The position numbers were made by a program, and so were the translations under genes. The notes beneath the pieces were generated by a model that saw only the letters and a program-made list of their open reading frames with translations, made no database searches and was not told the origin of the DNA. DNA of 64,000 nucleotides from Fen-671 sp963794745 (GTDB lineage: Bacteria > Actinomycetota > Acidimicrobiia > Acidimicrobiales > Palsa-688): NCBI GenBank assembly GCA_963794745.1, contig CAWCEZ010000011.1, positions 62,001 through 126,000 of the forward strand. Direction: 5' to 3'. Of the stretch, positions 52,180 through 60,505 are shown piece after piece. The first letter of the stretch is position 1; the number at the start of each line of letters is the position of its first letter.

Positions 52180-53773
52180 TTAGCTGAGGTTGCGCAGGTC
52201 GACCAGCCATAGCCCGTTGGCCTGAAGGTTCTTGATCCCCTTGGTACCGACGACGACCTCTGCCGGCTGGAGCAAGGGGATGAACGGGCCGCTCGCGTTC
52301 ATGGCCAGCTGGAATTTCTCGAAGATCGCCTGGCGTGCCGCGATACCGGTCGTGATCGCAGCTTTCTTGGCGATAGCGGCGACGATCGGGGTCCTCAGCG
52401 GCCGTCCATCCTGCGCGCAGGCCGACGAGGCGCACCGGGGCCGAAGTTGAGGTAGTCGCTCGGGTCCGGGAAGTCCGGGCCCCAGAACCACAGCCCGAGC
52501 GCCTCGGTGCCCGCACGGTAGGTGCCGAGCCCAACCGATATCGACTGCGGCTGCAGCTTGACCGTTATGCCGATCTGGTCCAGGTACTGCTGCAGGCGAG
52601 CGGCCAAGTCGTCGAAGCGAAAGGCCGTTCTCTGTGAGGCCGGTCGGGTAGGTGAGGTTGAGCGTCGGGCTGCCGACACCAGACTTGGCCAGGTAGGACT
52701 TCGCCTGGGCCAGGTCGTACTTGGCGTCATCCGAGGCCGGCAGGGCACCGAGGAACGCTGACGGGACGACGCCAGGGTCCTGTATCGACGCCTGCTCCGG
52801 CGAGTTGGAGCAAGCCGGCGTAGTCGATCCCGTAGCGCAGCGCCATCTGGAAGTCGTGGTTAGGCGTGATCTTGGAGATCTTCGAGTTGTCGTTCGCGAA
52901 CATGAAGAACACGTTCGGCGACGCGCCCTTGCAGGACCTGTACGCCGCTCATCCCGCTCGCCTGGCTCGGGTCGAGGTCGAGGGCGATCTCGTTGGTCCC
53001 GCGCAGTACGTCGAGGCGCTCGACGGCGGCCGTCGCCGTGTTGCGCAGCACCACGGTCGAGTAGGCCGGAGCGGGCCCCAGTAGTTGGGGTTGGCGTCCA
53101 GGACCACCTGCGTCGTCGTGCTGAACGACTTGAGGATGTACGGCCCTGAGCCGGCCGACGTCGTGTCCAGCCAGTTCTCGGCGGTGTCCTTGGTGGAGGC
53201 GTTGGCCGCGTCGGTGCCGCCATGTGCCTCGACGACCTTCGACTCCAAGATGCCGGTGGCCGGGTTGGGCAGGATGTAGGGCAAACCAGGGTTGGGCTGG
53301 GCGGAGGTCATGACGACGGTCTCGGGGCCGTCGGCGGTGATCGTCTCACCGGCAAGCAGGAACGCCGGGTTGCCCTTCAGGTTGATCAGCCGGGTTAGCG
53401 ACCACACGACATCGGCCGAGGTGACCGGCGTCCCGTCCGAGAACTTGGCCTTCGGGTTGAGGTGGAAGACATACTTCCTGGCGCCGTTCAAGACCTGATA
53501 GGACGTGGCCAGGTCTGGCACGACCTTCTTGAAGTTGCCACCGTAGAAGGTGACAAGGGTGTCGTAGAGGGCGTTCACCACAAGTTCGCCCGTGGGCTCG
53601 AACATGTGACCGGGGTCGGCGGTGACGAGTACGAAAGAGTTGTCGATTACAAGGGTGCGACCCGCTGCGTCAGGGGCCCGGGTCGCGGCGGATGCCGAGG
53701 CGGCAACCGCTCCGAACATGAGAGCCGACGTCGACAACGCCACGGCGAGCCCTCTTGTAGCTGCTTTCTTCAA
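52180..53773 (-). pseudogene. oppA: Peptide/nickel-type solute-binding protein, disrupted by about five frameshifts
   Basis: An intact signal peptide (MKKAATRGLAVALSTSALMF, then AVAASASAATR; no lipobox Cys) and N-terminal half resemble SBP_bac_5 (family 5) proteins: LVVNALYDTLVTFYGG, PDLATSYQVL, SDGTPVTSADVVWSLTRL. The frame breaks at about 53073, 52926, 52790, 52625 and 52437; reading across the breaks restores WGPAPAYSTVVLRN, LQGASPNVFFMFAND, FDDLAARLQQYLDQIGITV and LWFWGPDFPDPSDYLNFGP. The protein ends in an intact frame (LQANGLWLVDLRNLS). It is the binding protein of the opp operon. Either it is a dead gene or the local sequence quality is low; the other operon genes look functional, which favours the latter. 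Confidence 0.82.
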
Positions 53774-53849
53774 AAGTCCTCCTAGGTCGGATCACTGATT
53801 CTGGCCCTTCGCGGCCCGTCCCGCAATCCAACCATGCCACCAGAGGTCG

Positions 53850-54305
53850 CTAAAGCTCTCCTATGTCCTCGGCCCAGAGGTCCGGGTTGGCCGCGATGAA
53901 CCCCTGCAACATTTGGGCGCACTCGTCCATCTCGAGGTCCACGACTTCGATGCCATGTGCCTCCATGAACCCTCGCCCACCAGGGAACGTGAGCGATTCC
54001 CCCACCACTACCCTCGGTACCTTGAACTGCACCATCGTGCCGGAGCACATGTAGCACGGCATCAGCGTCGAGTACATCGTCGTGCCCCTGTAGGTGCCCA
54101 AGCGGCCGACATTTTGTAGGCAGTCCATCTCCCCATGGAGGATGGGGTTGCGCAGCTGGGCCCTGCGGTTGTGGCCTGCTCCTAAGAGGTCCGCCCCCCT
54201 GAACAACGCCGCGCCGATGGGTATGCCTCCCTCGTCGAGGGACACTCGGGCCTGCTCAATGGCCACAGCGATCCGTTCGTAGTCCTGCGCAGTGCCCGTG
54301 CTCAG
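53850..54305 (-). CDS. Cytosine-deaminase-like nucleoside deaminase, apparent CTG start
   Basis: 151 residues. Zinc-dependent deaminase of the yeast-type cytosine/creatinine deaminase group: EGGIPIGAALF, NPILHGEMDCLQN (HxE: zinc His and proton-shuttle Glu) and TLMPCYMCSGTMV (PCxxC), then VPRVVVGESLTF. No ATG, GTG or TTG lies at the expected start; CTG 54305 overlaps the stop of the M20 gene (CTGA) and has AAGGAG 8 bases upstream, exactly the layout of the ATGA couplings elsewhere. Either CTG is used or the base is an error. Probably acts on an N-heterocycle taken up by the Opp-type transporter of the same operon. Confidence 0.88.
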   Translation of the reverse strand: MSTGTAQDYERIAVAIEQARVSLDEGGIPIGAALFRGADLLGAGHNRRAQLRNPILHGEMDCLQNVGRLGTYRGTTMYSTLMPCYMCSGTMVQFKVPRVVVGESLTFPGGRGFMEAHGIEVVDLEMDECAQMLQGFIAANPDLWAEDIGEL

Positions 54306-55645
54306 CCGAGAAGCTCCTTTACTACCCCGGTCCAAAGCCCGGTCGACAGGCCGAGCGAAGCGACGTCGACCCGCTCGTCGTTGCCGTGGAACCGTCCCGC
54401 AAAAGTCTCGAAGGTCACCTCCGGCGAGTAGAGCGCAGCGCCCATGGCGACGGAGCCCTTGTCCCGGAAAAAGCGCGCATCGGTCGCCCCGACGAGGATC
54501 GACGGTGACAGCGACGAACCTGGGTAGACAGCACCGACCTGGTGGCCGAGCGCCTCCCATAGCGCGTTGTCGGTGGCCGAACGGGTCGAGCCGTACTCCT
54601 GGAGCGAGCTCACCTCGACGCGATTTGCCAGGTCGCCGAGCGCGGTCTTGAGATGGGTGTCGACATCTTCGCGAGTCGTGCCGGGGAGGGTGCGGATGTC
54701 GACTTCGAGCACGACGTGGTCGGGGACGGTGTTGGTCTTCTCCCCCCCGTGTGCCACGTTCGGGGACAACGTCATGTGCGTGCTGGCGTGGCACAGCCGT
54801 GCCAGCCCTTCGGGTAACTCGGCCAGGGCATCGTCGAGCGACGTCGGGTCAGCCAGCGCCACCTTGGTGCTCTCCGGCAGGTCGAGACCGGCCAGCTGCT
54901 CGAGCCAAAGGTCGCCAACCGAGGGCGCGGGCCGGTACTCGCTTATGCGTCTCACAACCTCGGCCGCGGTGACCAGGGCGTTGTCGGTGCGGTAGGGCAT
55001 TGAACCGTGGCCCGGCGTTCCCTTCACGGTCAAGCGTCTCCAAGCCAGTCCCTTTTCGGCAACACAAACCACGATGCGCCGGCTCCCGTCCCCGGGCATG
55101 GCGGACCATCCCCCGATCTCGGTAAGAACGTATTCGCTTGCAACGGCATCCCAATGGTTGTCGACCATCCATTCGGCGCCGAGGCGCCCGCCGGCCTCTT
55201 CGTCGGCGACAGCAAAATAGATGAGCGACCCGCGTGGCCGGAAGCCCGACTGCACGACGTGCTTGAAGGCGACGGCCATCGTGGCGGTGATGTTGAGCAT
55301 GTCGATCGCGCCACGGCCCCACACCTCGCCGTCGATCAGTTCCCCGCCGAAGGGGTCCTCGTGCCAACCCGCCGGATTGACGGGTACCACGTCGGTATGC
55401 CCCATCAGGCACAGGCCGGGGGCGGTCGGGTCGCTCCCATCGATACGAGCGACGAGGGACTCACGCCCCGGTGCGCTTTCGAAGCGCTCGATCTCTATGC
55501 CCGCACCGCTGAGGTAATTGGCAAGCAGCTCCGCATTACGGATCTCGTCGCCTGAGGCGGCGGTCCCGTCGTTGACGCAATGGTTCTGGATCAATTTTTG
55601 CAACAGCTCTGTGGCCTCGCCAGTCAATGCCTCGTCTGCAGCCAT
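54302..55645 (-). CDS. M20-family metallopeptidase / deacylase
   Basis: 447 residues from ATG 55645 with GGAGG ten bases upstream. Di-zinc hydrolase: GLCLMGHTDVVPV (His, Asp), WGRGAIDMLN (bridging Asp), VADEEAGG (catalytic Glu and zinc Glu), and His in the dimerisation or C-terminal part (KGTPGHGSMPY, FHGNDERVDV). It resembles succinyl-diaminopimelate desuccinylase and carboxypeptidase-G2-like enzymes with M20 lid domain. Cytosolic. As first gene of the operon with a deaminase and peptide-type transporter, it may cleave the imported amide or dipeptide. Confidence 0.92.
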   Translation of the reverse strand: MAADEALTGEATELLQKLIQNHCVNDGTAASGDEIRNAELLANYLSGAGIEIERFESAPGRESLVARIDGSDPTAPGLCLMGHTDVVPVNPAGWHEDPFGGELIDGEVWGRGAIDMLNITATMAVAFKHVVQSGFRPRGSLIYFAVADEEAGGRLGAEWMVDNHWDAVASEYVLTEIGGWSAMPGDGSRRIVVCVAEKGLAWRRLTVKGTPGHGSMPYRTDNALVTAAEVVRRISEYRPAPSVGDLWLEQLAGLDLPESTKVALADPTSLDDALAELPEGLARLCHASTHMTLSPNVAHGGEKTNTVPDHVVLEVDIRTLPGTTREDVDTHLKTALGDLANRVEVSSLQEYGSTRSATDNALWEALGHQVGAVYPGSSLSPSILVGATDARFFRDKGSVAMGAALYSPEVTFETFAGRFHGNDERVDVASLGLSTGLWTGVVKELLG

Positions 55646-55715
55646 GTCCCACGAACCTCCCCGACCTGGCGGACCTTGCCGCGCCGACGCCGCGAGCCTA
55701 ACCGTCGCACACCGC

Positions 55716-55721
55716 TAGGTT
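55716..55721 (+). promoter_or_regulatory. Candidate -10 box of the third DksA-like gene
   Basis: TAGGTT lies 7 bases before ATG 55729 with no Shine-Dalgarno, consistent with a leaderless mRNA. Confidence 0.4.
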
Positions 55722-55728
55722 GTCGCCC

Positions 55729-56100
55729 ATGAACGAGGTAAAGGCCCGCCAAATACTGGAGGTCGAGCGTGCCCAAACCGTGGCACGCCTAGGCGCTTTG
55801 GTCGACGAGTTCAATGGCATCGTCGCCGCCTCGCTGGATGCTAACGCTGACGACGAGCACGACCCCGAGGGCGCAACGATCGCCTTCGAACGAGAGCAGA
55901 CGGCGGCATTGCGGGCACAGGCTGTGGTGCACCTGAACGACCTCGAGCTCGCACTGACGCGCCTGGAAAGGGGGACCTACGGCACATGCACCACTTGCGG
56001 CGGCCCCGTCGGCGCCGAACGGTTGCGGGTGCTGCCGGTCACAGAGTCATGCACCGCTTGCGCCGGCCACCAGCGTTCGCCGCTCACGTCCCGGTTCTGA
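55729..56100 (+). CDS. DksA/TraR-family zinc-finger protein
   Basis: 123 residues from ATG 55729. Coiled-coil half (ILEVERAQTVARLGALVDEF, Asp-rich DDEHDPEGATI), then the C4 finger GTYGTCTTCGGPVGAERLR and ESCTACAGHQ. Predicted small regulator that contacts RNA polymerase. The 3' end overlaps the convergent recN gene by 17 bases. Third family member in the window, each in a different neighbourhood. Confidence 0.88.
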   Translation: MNEVKARQILEVERAQTVARLGALVDEFNGIVAASLDANADDEHDPEGATIAFEREQTAALRAQAVVHLNDLELALTRLERGTYGTCTTCGGPVGAERLRVLPVTESCTACAGHQRSPLTSRF

Positions 56101-58019
56101 CCTGGCCCCGCCGTGGCGTCTTGACAATTGCCGTCTCGTCAAGCGCCCTGTCGTCAAGCGCCCTGTCGTCAAGCGCCCTGTCGTCAAGGGCCCTGTCGAC
56201 GAGCGCCGTCTCGAGGAGCTCCGCGGCGTGCCGTCGGGCGGTCGCACTGTCGGGTTGGCCGGAAAGCATCCTGGACAACTCGATAACACGGTCTTTGCCC
56301 GACACCGCCGCAGCCACGGCGACGCTTCGCCCGTCGCGCTCGATCTTGCTCACTGCGATCTGCGCGTCGGCAAAGGCGGCGACCTGGGCGAGGTGGGTCA
56401 CGACGATCACCTGGTAGCGCCGGCCCAGCGCGGCGAGCGACCTACCGACCGCGAGCGCCGCTTCGCCACCGATACCAGCGTCGACCTCGTCGAACACGAG
56501 AGCCAGGGGTCCCTGCACGTCGCCGCCAGCCCCTCCGCCGTGCCGGTCCGGCCCGCTGACGAGCACCAAGCGCAGCGCCAGCATCGCCCTCGCCAGCTCT
56601 CCGCCAGATGCCACCTTCGACAGCGGCATCAACGGCTCCCCCGGGTTGGCTGCCAACAAGAAGGTGACGTCGTCGCCGGAGAGCTCACGTATGTCGTCTG
56701 CCTCTGCGTTATCGCTTTTTCCGGCGCTTTTTCGGGGGTTTTCGTCTCCTGGGCTTTCGTCTCGCGGGGCGCCCCCCACCTTCACCTCGAATCGCGCTCT
56801 TGGCATCGCCAAGCTGCGCAACCCCGCTTGGGCACCTTCGGCTAACGCAGCCGAGGCGGCCCGCCGGGCGTCCCCGAGCTCTTTCGCCACGAGGCGAAGC
56901 TTGGCGAGCGCGTTGGCCCGCTCGCCGGCCAAGTGAGCCGAGCGCTCCTCCAGGCCCTCGAGCTCGTCCAGTCGCTTCCTCGCCTCCTCCTGCAAGGCCA
57001 ACACGTCGGCGAGGCTGCCGCCGGGGCCGGCGTACTTCCGGCGAAGCTCCCGCAGCAGAGCCCGCCGCGAGGCCACCTCGGCCAGTCGTTCAGGATCCTC
57101 TTCGAGGCCCTCGGCCTCCGAGCGAGCTTCGCTTGCAACGTCGGCCAGTTCGGCGGCAACACTTTTCAGACGGTCGTGCAGGCTTTCGAGGGGAGGGTGC
57201 CCGGCGGTCCTTGTCACCGCCTTGCCCAACAGGTCCAGCACCTGTTCTTCACCCGTCAGGTCTTCGTAAGCCTGTTCCGCCGCGGCCCGGTGGGCGGCCG
57301 CCTTGCTGAGCCGTTCCTCCTCGACCTCCAGCTCGTCGTCCTCTCCCGGGCCCGTGATACCTGCGGCCGACAGCTCTCCCAGCTGGTACCGCAGGAGTTC
57401 CATCTCGCCACTGCGACCTGCCGCGTCACGGCCTGCCCTGGCGAGGGCTTCATCAATCCCGCGCACCTCGGCACGTGCGTCTTGCCTCGCCCGGCGGTCG
57501 GCTCCTGCGTACGCGTCGAGGGCGGCGCGCTGGGCAGCTCCCAAGAGCAGCGACTGGTGGGCGTGCTGGCCATGCAGGTCGACGAGGCGCTCCCCCAGCT
57601 CGGCCAAGGCACCCACGCTCGCCATCCTGCCGTCGAGGTAAGCCCGCGACCGGCCCTCGACAGGGACCACGCGGCTCAACACGATCTCCACCGGTTCCGA
57701 GGTGCCCTCCACCTCCGCCGCGCTCGGCTAGGTTCGACGAGCCGTCTAATGCCTCGGCCAGGTCAGGCGCGCCTACAGGCGAAGAGCCGGGCAACGCGCT
57801 ACCCGGCGGCAGCACGAAACGACCTTCGACAAGCGCCTCGGCCGCACCGGGGCGCACCAGTGACCCTTCGGCGCGCCCGCCGAGCAACAGCTCTATCGCC
57901 TCGACCACGAGAGTCTTGCCAGCGCCCGTCTCGCCTGTGAGGGCGGTCATCCCAGGGCCGAATACGAGCGTGAGGTCCTCAATGACGCCCAGCTGGCTCA
58001 CCCTGAGCTCGCTCAGCAT
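56084..58019 (-). CDS. recN: DNA repair protein RecN (frameshifted near 57726)
   Basis: About 645 residues when repaired, from ATG 58019. SMC-like ATPase for double-strand-break repair. The N-terminal half has LSELRVSQLGVIEDL and Walker A GETGAGKTLVVEAIELLLGG; the C-terminal half has LHGQHAHQSLL, the coiled coils, MPLSKVASGGELARAMLAL (signature) and VFDEVDAGIGGEAALAVG (Walker B), VIVVTHLAQVAAFAD. One base must be removed near 57726 (gagcgcggcgg) to join LAE to AAEVEGTSEP. The last 30 residues are RALDD pentapeptide repeats from a 15-bp minisatellite. Followed upstream by nadK and tlyA, the usual actinobacterial order. Confidence 0.93.
56136..56210. repeat. 15-bp coding minisatellite at the 3' end of recN (five units)
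   Basis: Five 15-bp units from 56136 to 56210, the first three identical (tcgtcaagcgccctg) and the last two diverging, encode RALDD repeats on the minus strand, just after the conserved RecN C-terminus. Confidence 0.9.
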
Positions 58020-58054
58020 CGCGCGAGCGTACCGGGCCTTCCCTTCGCCGCGCG

Positions 58055-58897
58055 TTAGCGGTCGGCGAGGTGGAACTTGTTCTTGAGCACCGTGCCGAAG
58101 TCCCGGTCCCCGAAGCTCACCAGCAACGCATCGCTCGTACCCGCGCTGCACACGAGCTTGCCGCCGACCTCGAGCTGGCCGCGCGGTACCCCGTCCACGA
58201 TCAGGTCGGCATCGAAACGGCCGTCCAGCTCCATCGCCACCGTCGCCGCACTGTCAAGCACGAGGCTGCGGTCAAACAGCATGTGCGGGGAGACCGGCGT
58301 GAGCACCAGGCAACGCAGTGTCGGCGAGATGATGGGGCCTCTGGCCGACAGGTTGTAGCCGGTCGTGCCGGTCGGGGTCGAAACTATTAGCGCATCGGCG
58401 GCATACCTGAGGAAACGCTCCCCCGAGATCGCCACGCTCGCGTTGATTGTGTGGGTGCCGGAGGGCCGCGCGAGCACAATGTCGTTGAGCCCGGTCGCGC
58501 TCAGGCGAGGAAGCTCGGAGCCGTCTGAAAACACGCTGACGTCGACAGTCATGCGCCGGTGGAGGTGGTAGTCGCCGAGGATGAACCTCTCGATGGCGTG
58601 GCGCAGGCCGTCTGGCTCAACGGCAGTCAAATAGCCAAAGTGCCCGAAATTTACCCCCAGCACCGGGACCTCGGTGCCGAGGGCGATCCCAACGGTCCGT
58701 AACATCGTCCCGTCGCCGCCCAGGCTGACCAGAAGATCCAGTTTCGCGAGCGCCTCGGAGCGCTCCTCGCGCAGTAGGCCGACCTCGGGCAACAGGATAG
58801 TCTCGTGGCCCTTTTTCTCGAGCCACACTGCTGTCGATTTGGCGAGCTCGACGGCGTTGGTGCGCCCGGCGTGAGAGGCGAAGCCGATGACCGCCAT
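58055..58897 (-). CDS. nadK: NAD kinase
   Basis: 280 residues from ATG 58897, one base after the tlyA stop. Makes NADP from NAD and ATP or polyphosphate. Motifs: LLVSLGGDGTMLRT (GGDGT), GVNFGHFGYLTAV, ARPSGTHTINASVAISGE, DALIVSTPTGTTGYNLSA and SPTLRCLVLTPVSPHML. Length and order are normal. Lies between tlyA and recN in the conserved actinobacterial set. Confidence 0.95.
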   Translation of the reverse strand: MAVIGFASHAGRTNAVELAKSTAVWLEKKGHETILLPEVGLLREERSEALAKLDLLVSLGGDGTMLRTVGIALGTEVPVLGVNFGHFGYLTAVEPDGLRHAIERFILGDYHLHRRMTVDVSVFSDGSELPRLSATGLNDIVLARPSGTHTINASVAISGERFLRYAADALIVSTPTGTTGYNLSARGPIISPTLRCLVLTPVSPHMLFDRSLVLDSAATVAMELDGRFDADLIVDGVPRGQLEVGGKLVCSAGTSDALLVSFGDRDFGTVLKNKFHLADR

Positions 58898-58898
58898 C

Positions 58899-59768
58899 TC
58901 AGCGATGACCGTTTTGACCGGCAGGCAGCGCCGTCCCGCTAGCACCGCTCGACGGGCTGTTCGACGCGACCGCAGACATTGCGATCGAGTCTAGGGAAAC
59001 GCCGGCCCCAGCCGCACGCTGTTTGTGACCGGTGCGCAGGTGCAAGAAGAACTCGACGTTGCCTTCCGCCCCGAGTAACGGCGAGGCCATCGCGCCGGCA
59101 ACCTCGGCGCCGCCCGCCTCGAAAGCGCCAGCGACACCGGTTAACACGCTCGCCCATACGTCGGGGTCACGCACGACACCTTTCCCTTTCGACACCACCG
59201 CTCGGCCCGCCTCAAACTGTGGCTTCACGAGCACGACGAGATCCGCGACAGGTTTGGCGAGCCCAAGGAGGGCATTGGCGACCATCGTCAAGGAGATGAA
59301 AGATAAATCGGCAACAACCACGTCGAAACGGCGGTCGCCAACGTCTGACGGGGCGAGGTAGCGCACATTTGCGCGTTCCATTACTTCCACACGAGGGTCC
59401 AACCGGACCCGCTGCAACAACTGGCCATGGCCCACGTCGACGGCCAAAACGCTTGTTGCGCCCCGCTGGAGTAGGCAGTCGGTGAACCCGCCGGTCGAAG
59501 CGCCAGCGTCCAGCGCGACCTTGCCGGCCACCTCCACCGTGAAATAACCTAGAGCTGCGTCCAATTTTTCCCCGCCCCTGCTGGCAAAACGCGCTGGAGG
59601 CGGCGATACGACAAGCGGCTCCCCCGGGCCCACCTGGCGGGATGTCTTGGTGGCCACGGCACCCCCGACGAGCACGCGCCCAGCTTCCACCAGCGAGCTG
59701 GCCTCCGTCCTGGTGGTTGCCAGCCCCCGGTTTACCAGTTCGACGTCAAGACGCTTCCTGGCGCCCAG
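58899..59768 (-). CDS. tlyA: 16S/23S rRNA 2'-O-methyltransferase TlyA, apparent CTG start
   Basis: About 289 residues. An N-terminal S4 domain (GARKRLDVELVNRGLATTR, then EASSLVEAGRVLVGG) is followed by an FtsJ-like methyltransferase: VALDAGASTGGFTDCLLQRG, AVDVGHGQLLQRVRLD, DVVVADLSFISLTMV, LVVLVKPQFEAG. The only start that keeps the S4 domain is CTG 59768, one base after the stop of the histone-like gene; the nearest GTG or ATG lies after the S4 segment. It methylates 16S and 23S rRNA and in mycobacteria determines capreomycin sensitivity. Precedes nadK. Confidence 0.92.
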   Translation of the reverse strand: MGARKRLDVELVNRGLATTRTEASSLVEAGRVLVGGAVATKTSRQVGPGEPLVVSPPPARFASRGGEKLDAALGYFTVEVAGKVALDAGASTGGFTDCLLQRGATSVLAVDVGHGQLLQRVRLDPRVEVMERANVRYLAPSDVGDRRFDVVVADLSFISLTMVANALLGLAKPVADLVVLVKPQFEAGRAVVSKGKGVVRDPDVWASVLTGVAGAFEAGGAEVAGAMASPLLGAEGNVEFFLHLRTGHKQRAAGAGVSLDSIAMSAVASNSPSSGASGTALPAGQNGHR

Positions 59769-59769
59769 C

Positions 59770-60417
59770 TCAGGACGTTCCCTTACGCGGGCGGCCGGCA
59801 GCGCCGGTTGACTTACGTGCCACCCCTACCTTGCGGGCCGGGACAGTCTTTTTGGCAGTGACGGTTTTCTTGACCGCGGCGGCCTTTTTCATTACCGCGG
59901 CCTTCTTCACTACCGCAGCCTTCTTGGCTCCGGGAGCCTTTTTCGCCGGTACGGCCTTTTTCACAGCGGCGAGCTTCTTTGCCGGTGCGGCTGTCTTCGC
60001 CGGCGCAACCTTCTTCGCCGGAGCAGCCTTCTTCGCCGGCGCAGCCTTCTTCGCCGGAGCAGACTTCTTTGCCGGTGCTGATTTCTTTGCGGGAGCAGCC
60101 TTTTTCGAGGCCGAAGTCTTCACGGTCACAGCTGTCTCGGCGCCCGGCTCCGCCTTGTCCCGCTGGTTCCCGCGGAGGTTCTTTTCGAGCTTCTGCAGGT
60201 CGTCGCGGATCACAGAGGTTTCGCGCCGCAGTGCGGAGATCACCTCCGCAGCTGCATGGCGGCCCTCTTGGACGAGGTTCTCTGCCTTCTTCTTGGCACG
60301 TGCCTTCTCGCGGGGGCCAATCAATTGCTCGGCCGCTTCCTTCGCTCGTGCGGCAGCCACTCCGGCCAGCGCCGCAGCGGCTTGGCCCAAGCGCTTCAGG
60401 TCATCCTCTGTTCCCAT
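59770..60417 (-). CDS. Histone-H1-like Lys/Ala-rich protein with helical N-terminal domain
   Basis: 215 residues from ATG 60417. Residues 1-85 are a helical, charged domain (TEDDLKRLGQAAAALAGVAAA, PREKARAKKKAENLVQEGRH, AAAEVISALRRETSVIRDDL), similar in feel to phasin or coiled-coil proteins. Residues 95-215 are repeated KKAAPAKK, KKSAPAKK, KKAVPAKKAPGAKK units, as in histone-H1-like and HU C-terminal tails, which bind DNA without sequence specificity. It ends two bases before the tlyA start, so the two are coupled. The DNA of the tail is a long degenerate 15-bp/30-bp repeat. Nucleoid role inferred. Confidence 0.8.
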   Translation of the reverse strand: MGTEDDLKRLGQAAAALAGVAAARAKEAAEQLIGPREKARAKKKAENLVQEGRHAAAEVISALRRETSVIRDDLQKLEKNLRGNQRDKAEPGAETAVTVKTSASKKAAPAKKSAPAKKSAPAKKAAPAKKAAPAKKVAPAKTAAPAKKLAAVKKAVPAKKAPGAKKAAVVKKAAVMKKAAAVKKTVTAKKTVPARKVGVARKSTGAAGRPRKGTS

Positions 60418-60492
60418 ATGGAGAGCATACGGCCGCTCCAGCTCGGGGAGCGCAGTAGAAGCCCGCTCCCAGGTTGCAACCGTGGCTGCTGG

Positions 60493-60498
60493 TAGCGT
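60493..60498 (+). promoter_or_regulatory. Candidate -10 box of the HAD phosphatase gene
   Basis: TAGCGT lies 7 bases before GTG 60506, no Shine-Dalgarno, as for other likely leaderless genes here. Confidence 0.35.
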
Positions 60499-60505
60499 TT
60501 GAGCG

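Noticed and set aside
53850..54794. 314-codon version of the deaminase extending far upstream
   Set aside because: The first 160 codons are an Arg/Pro-rich shadow of the M20 peptidase gene in another frame; the deaminase domain begins only after the peptidase stop.
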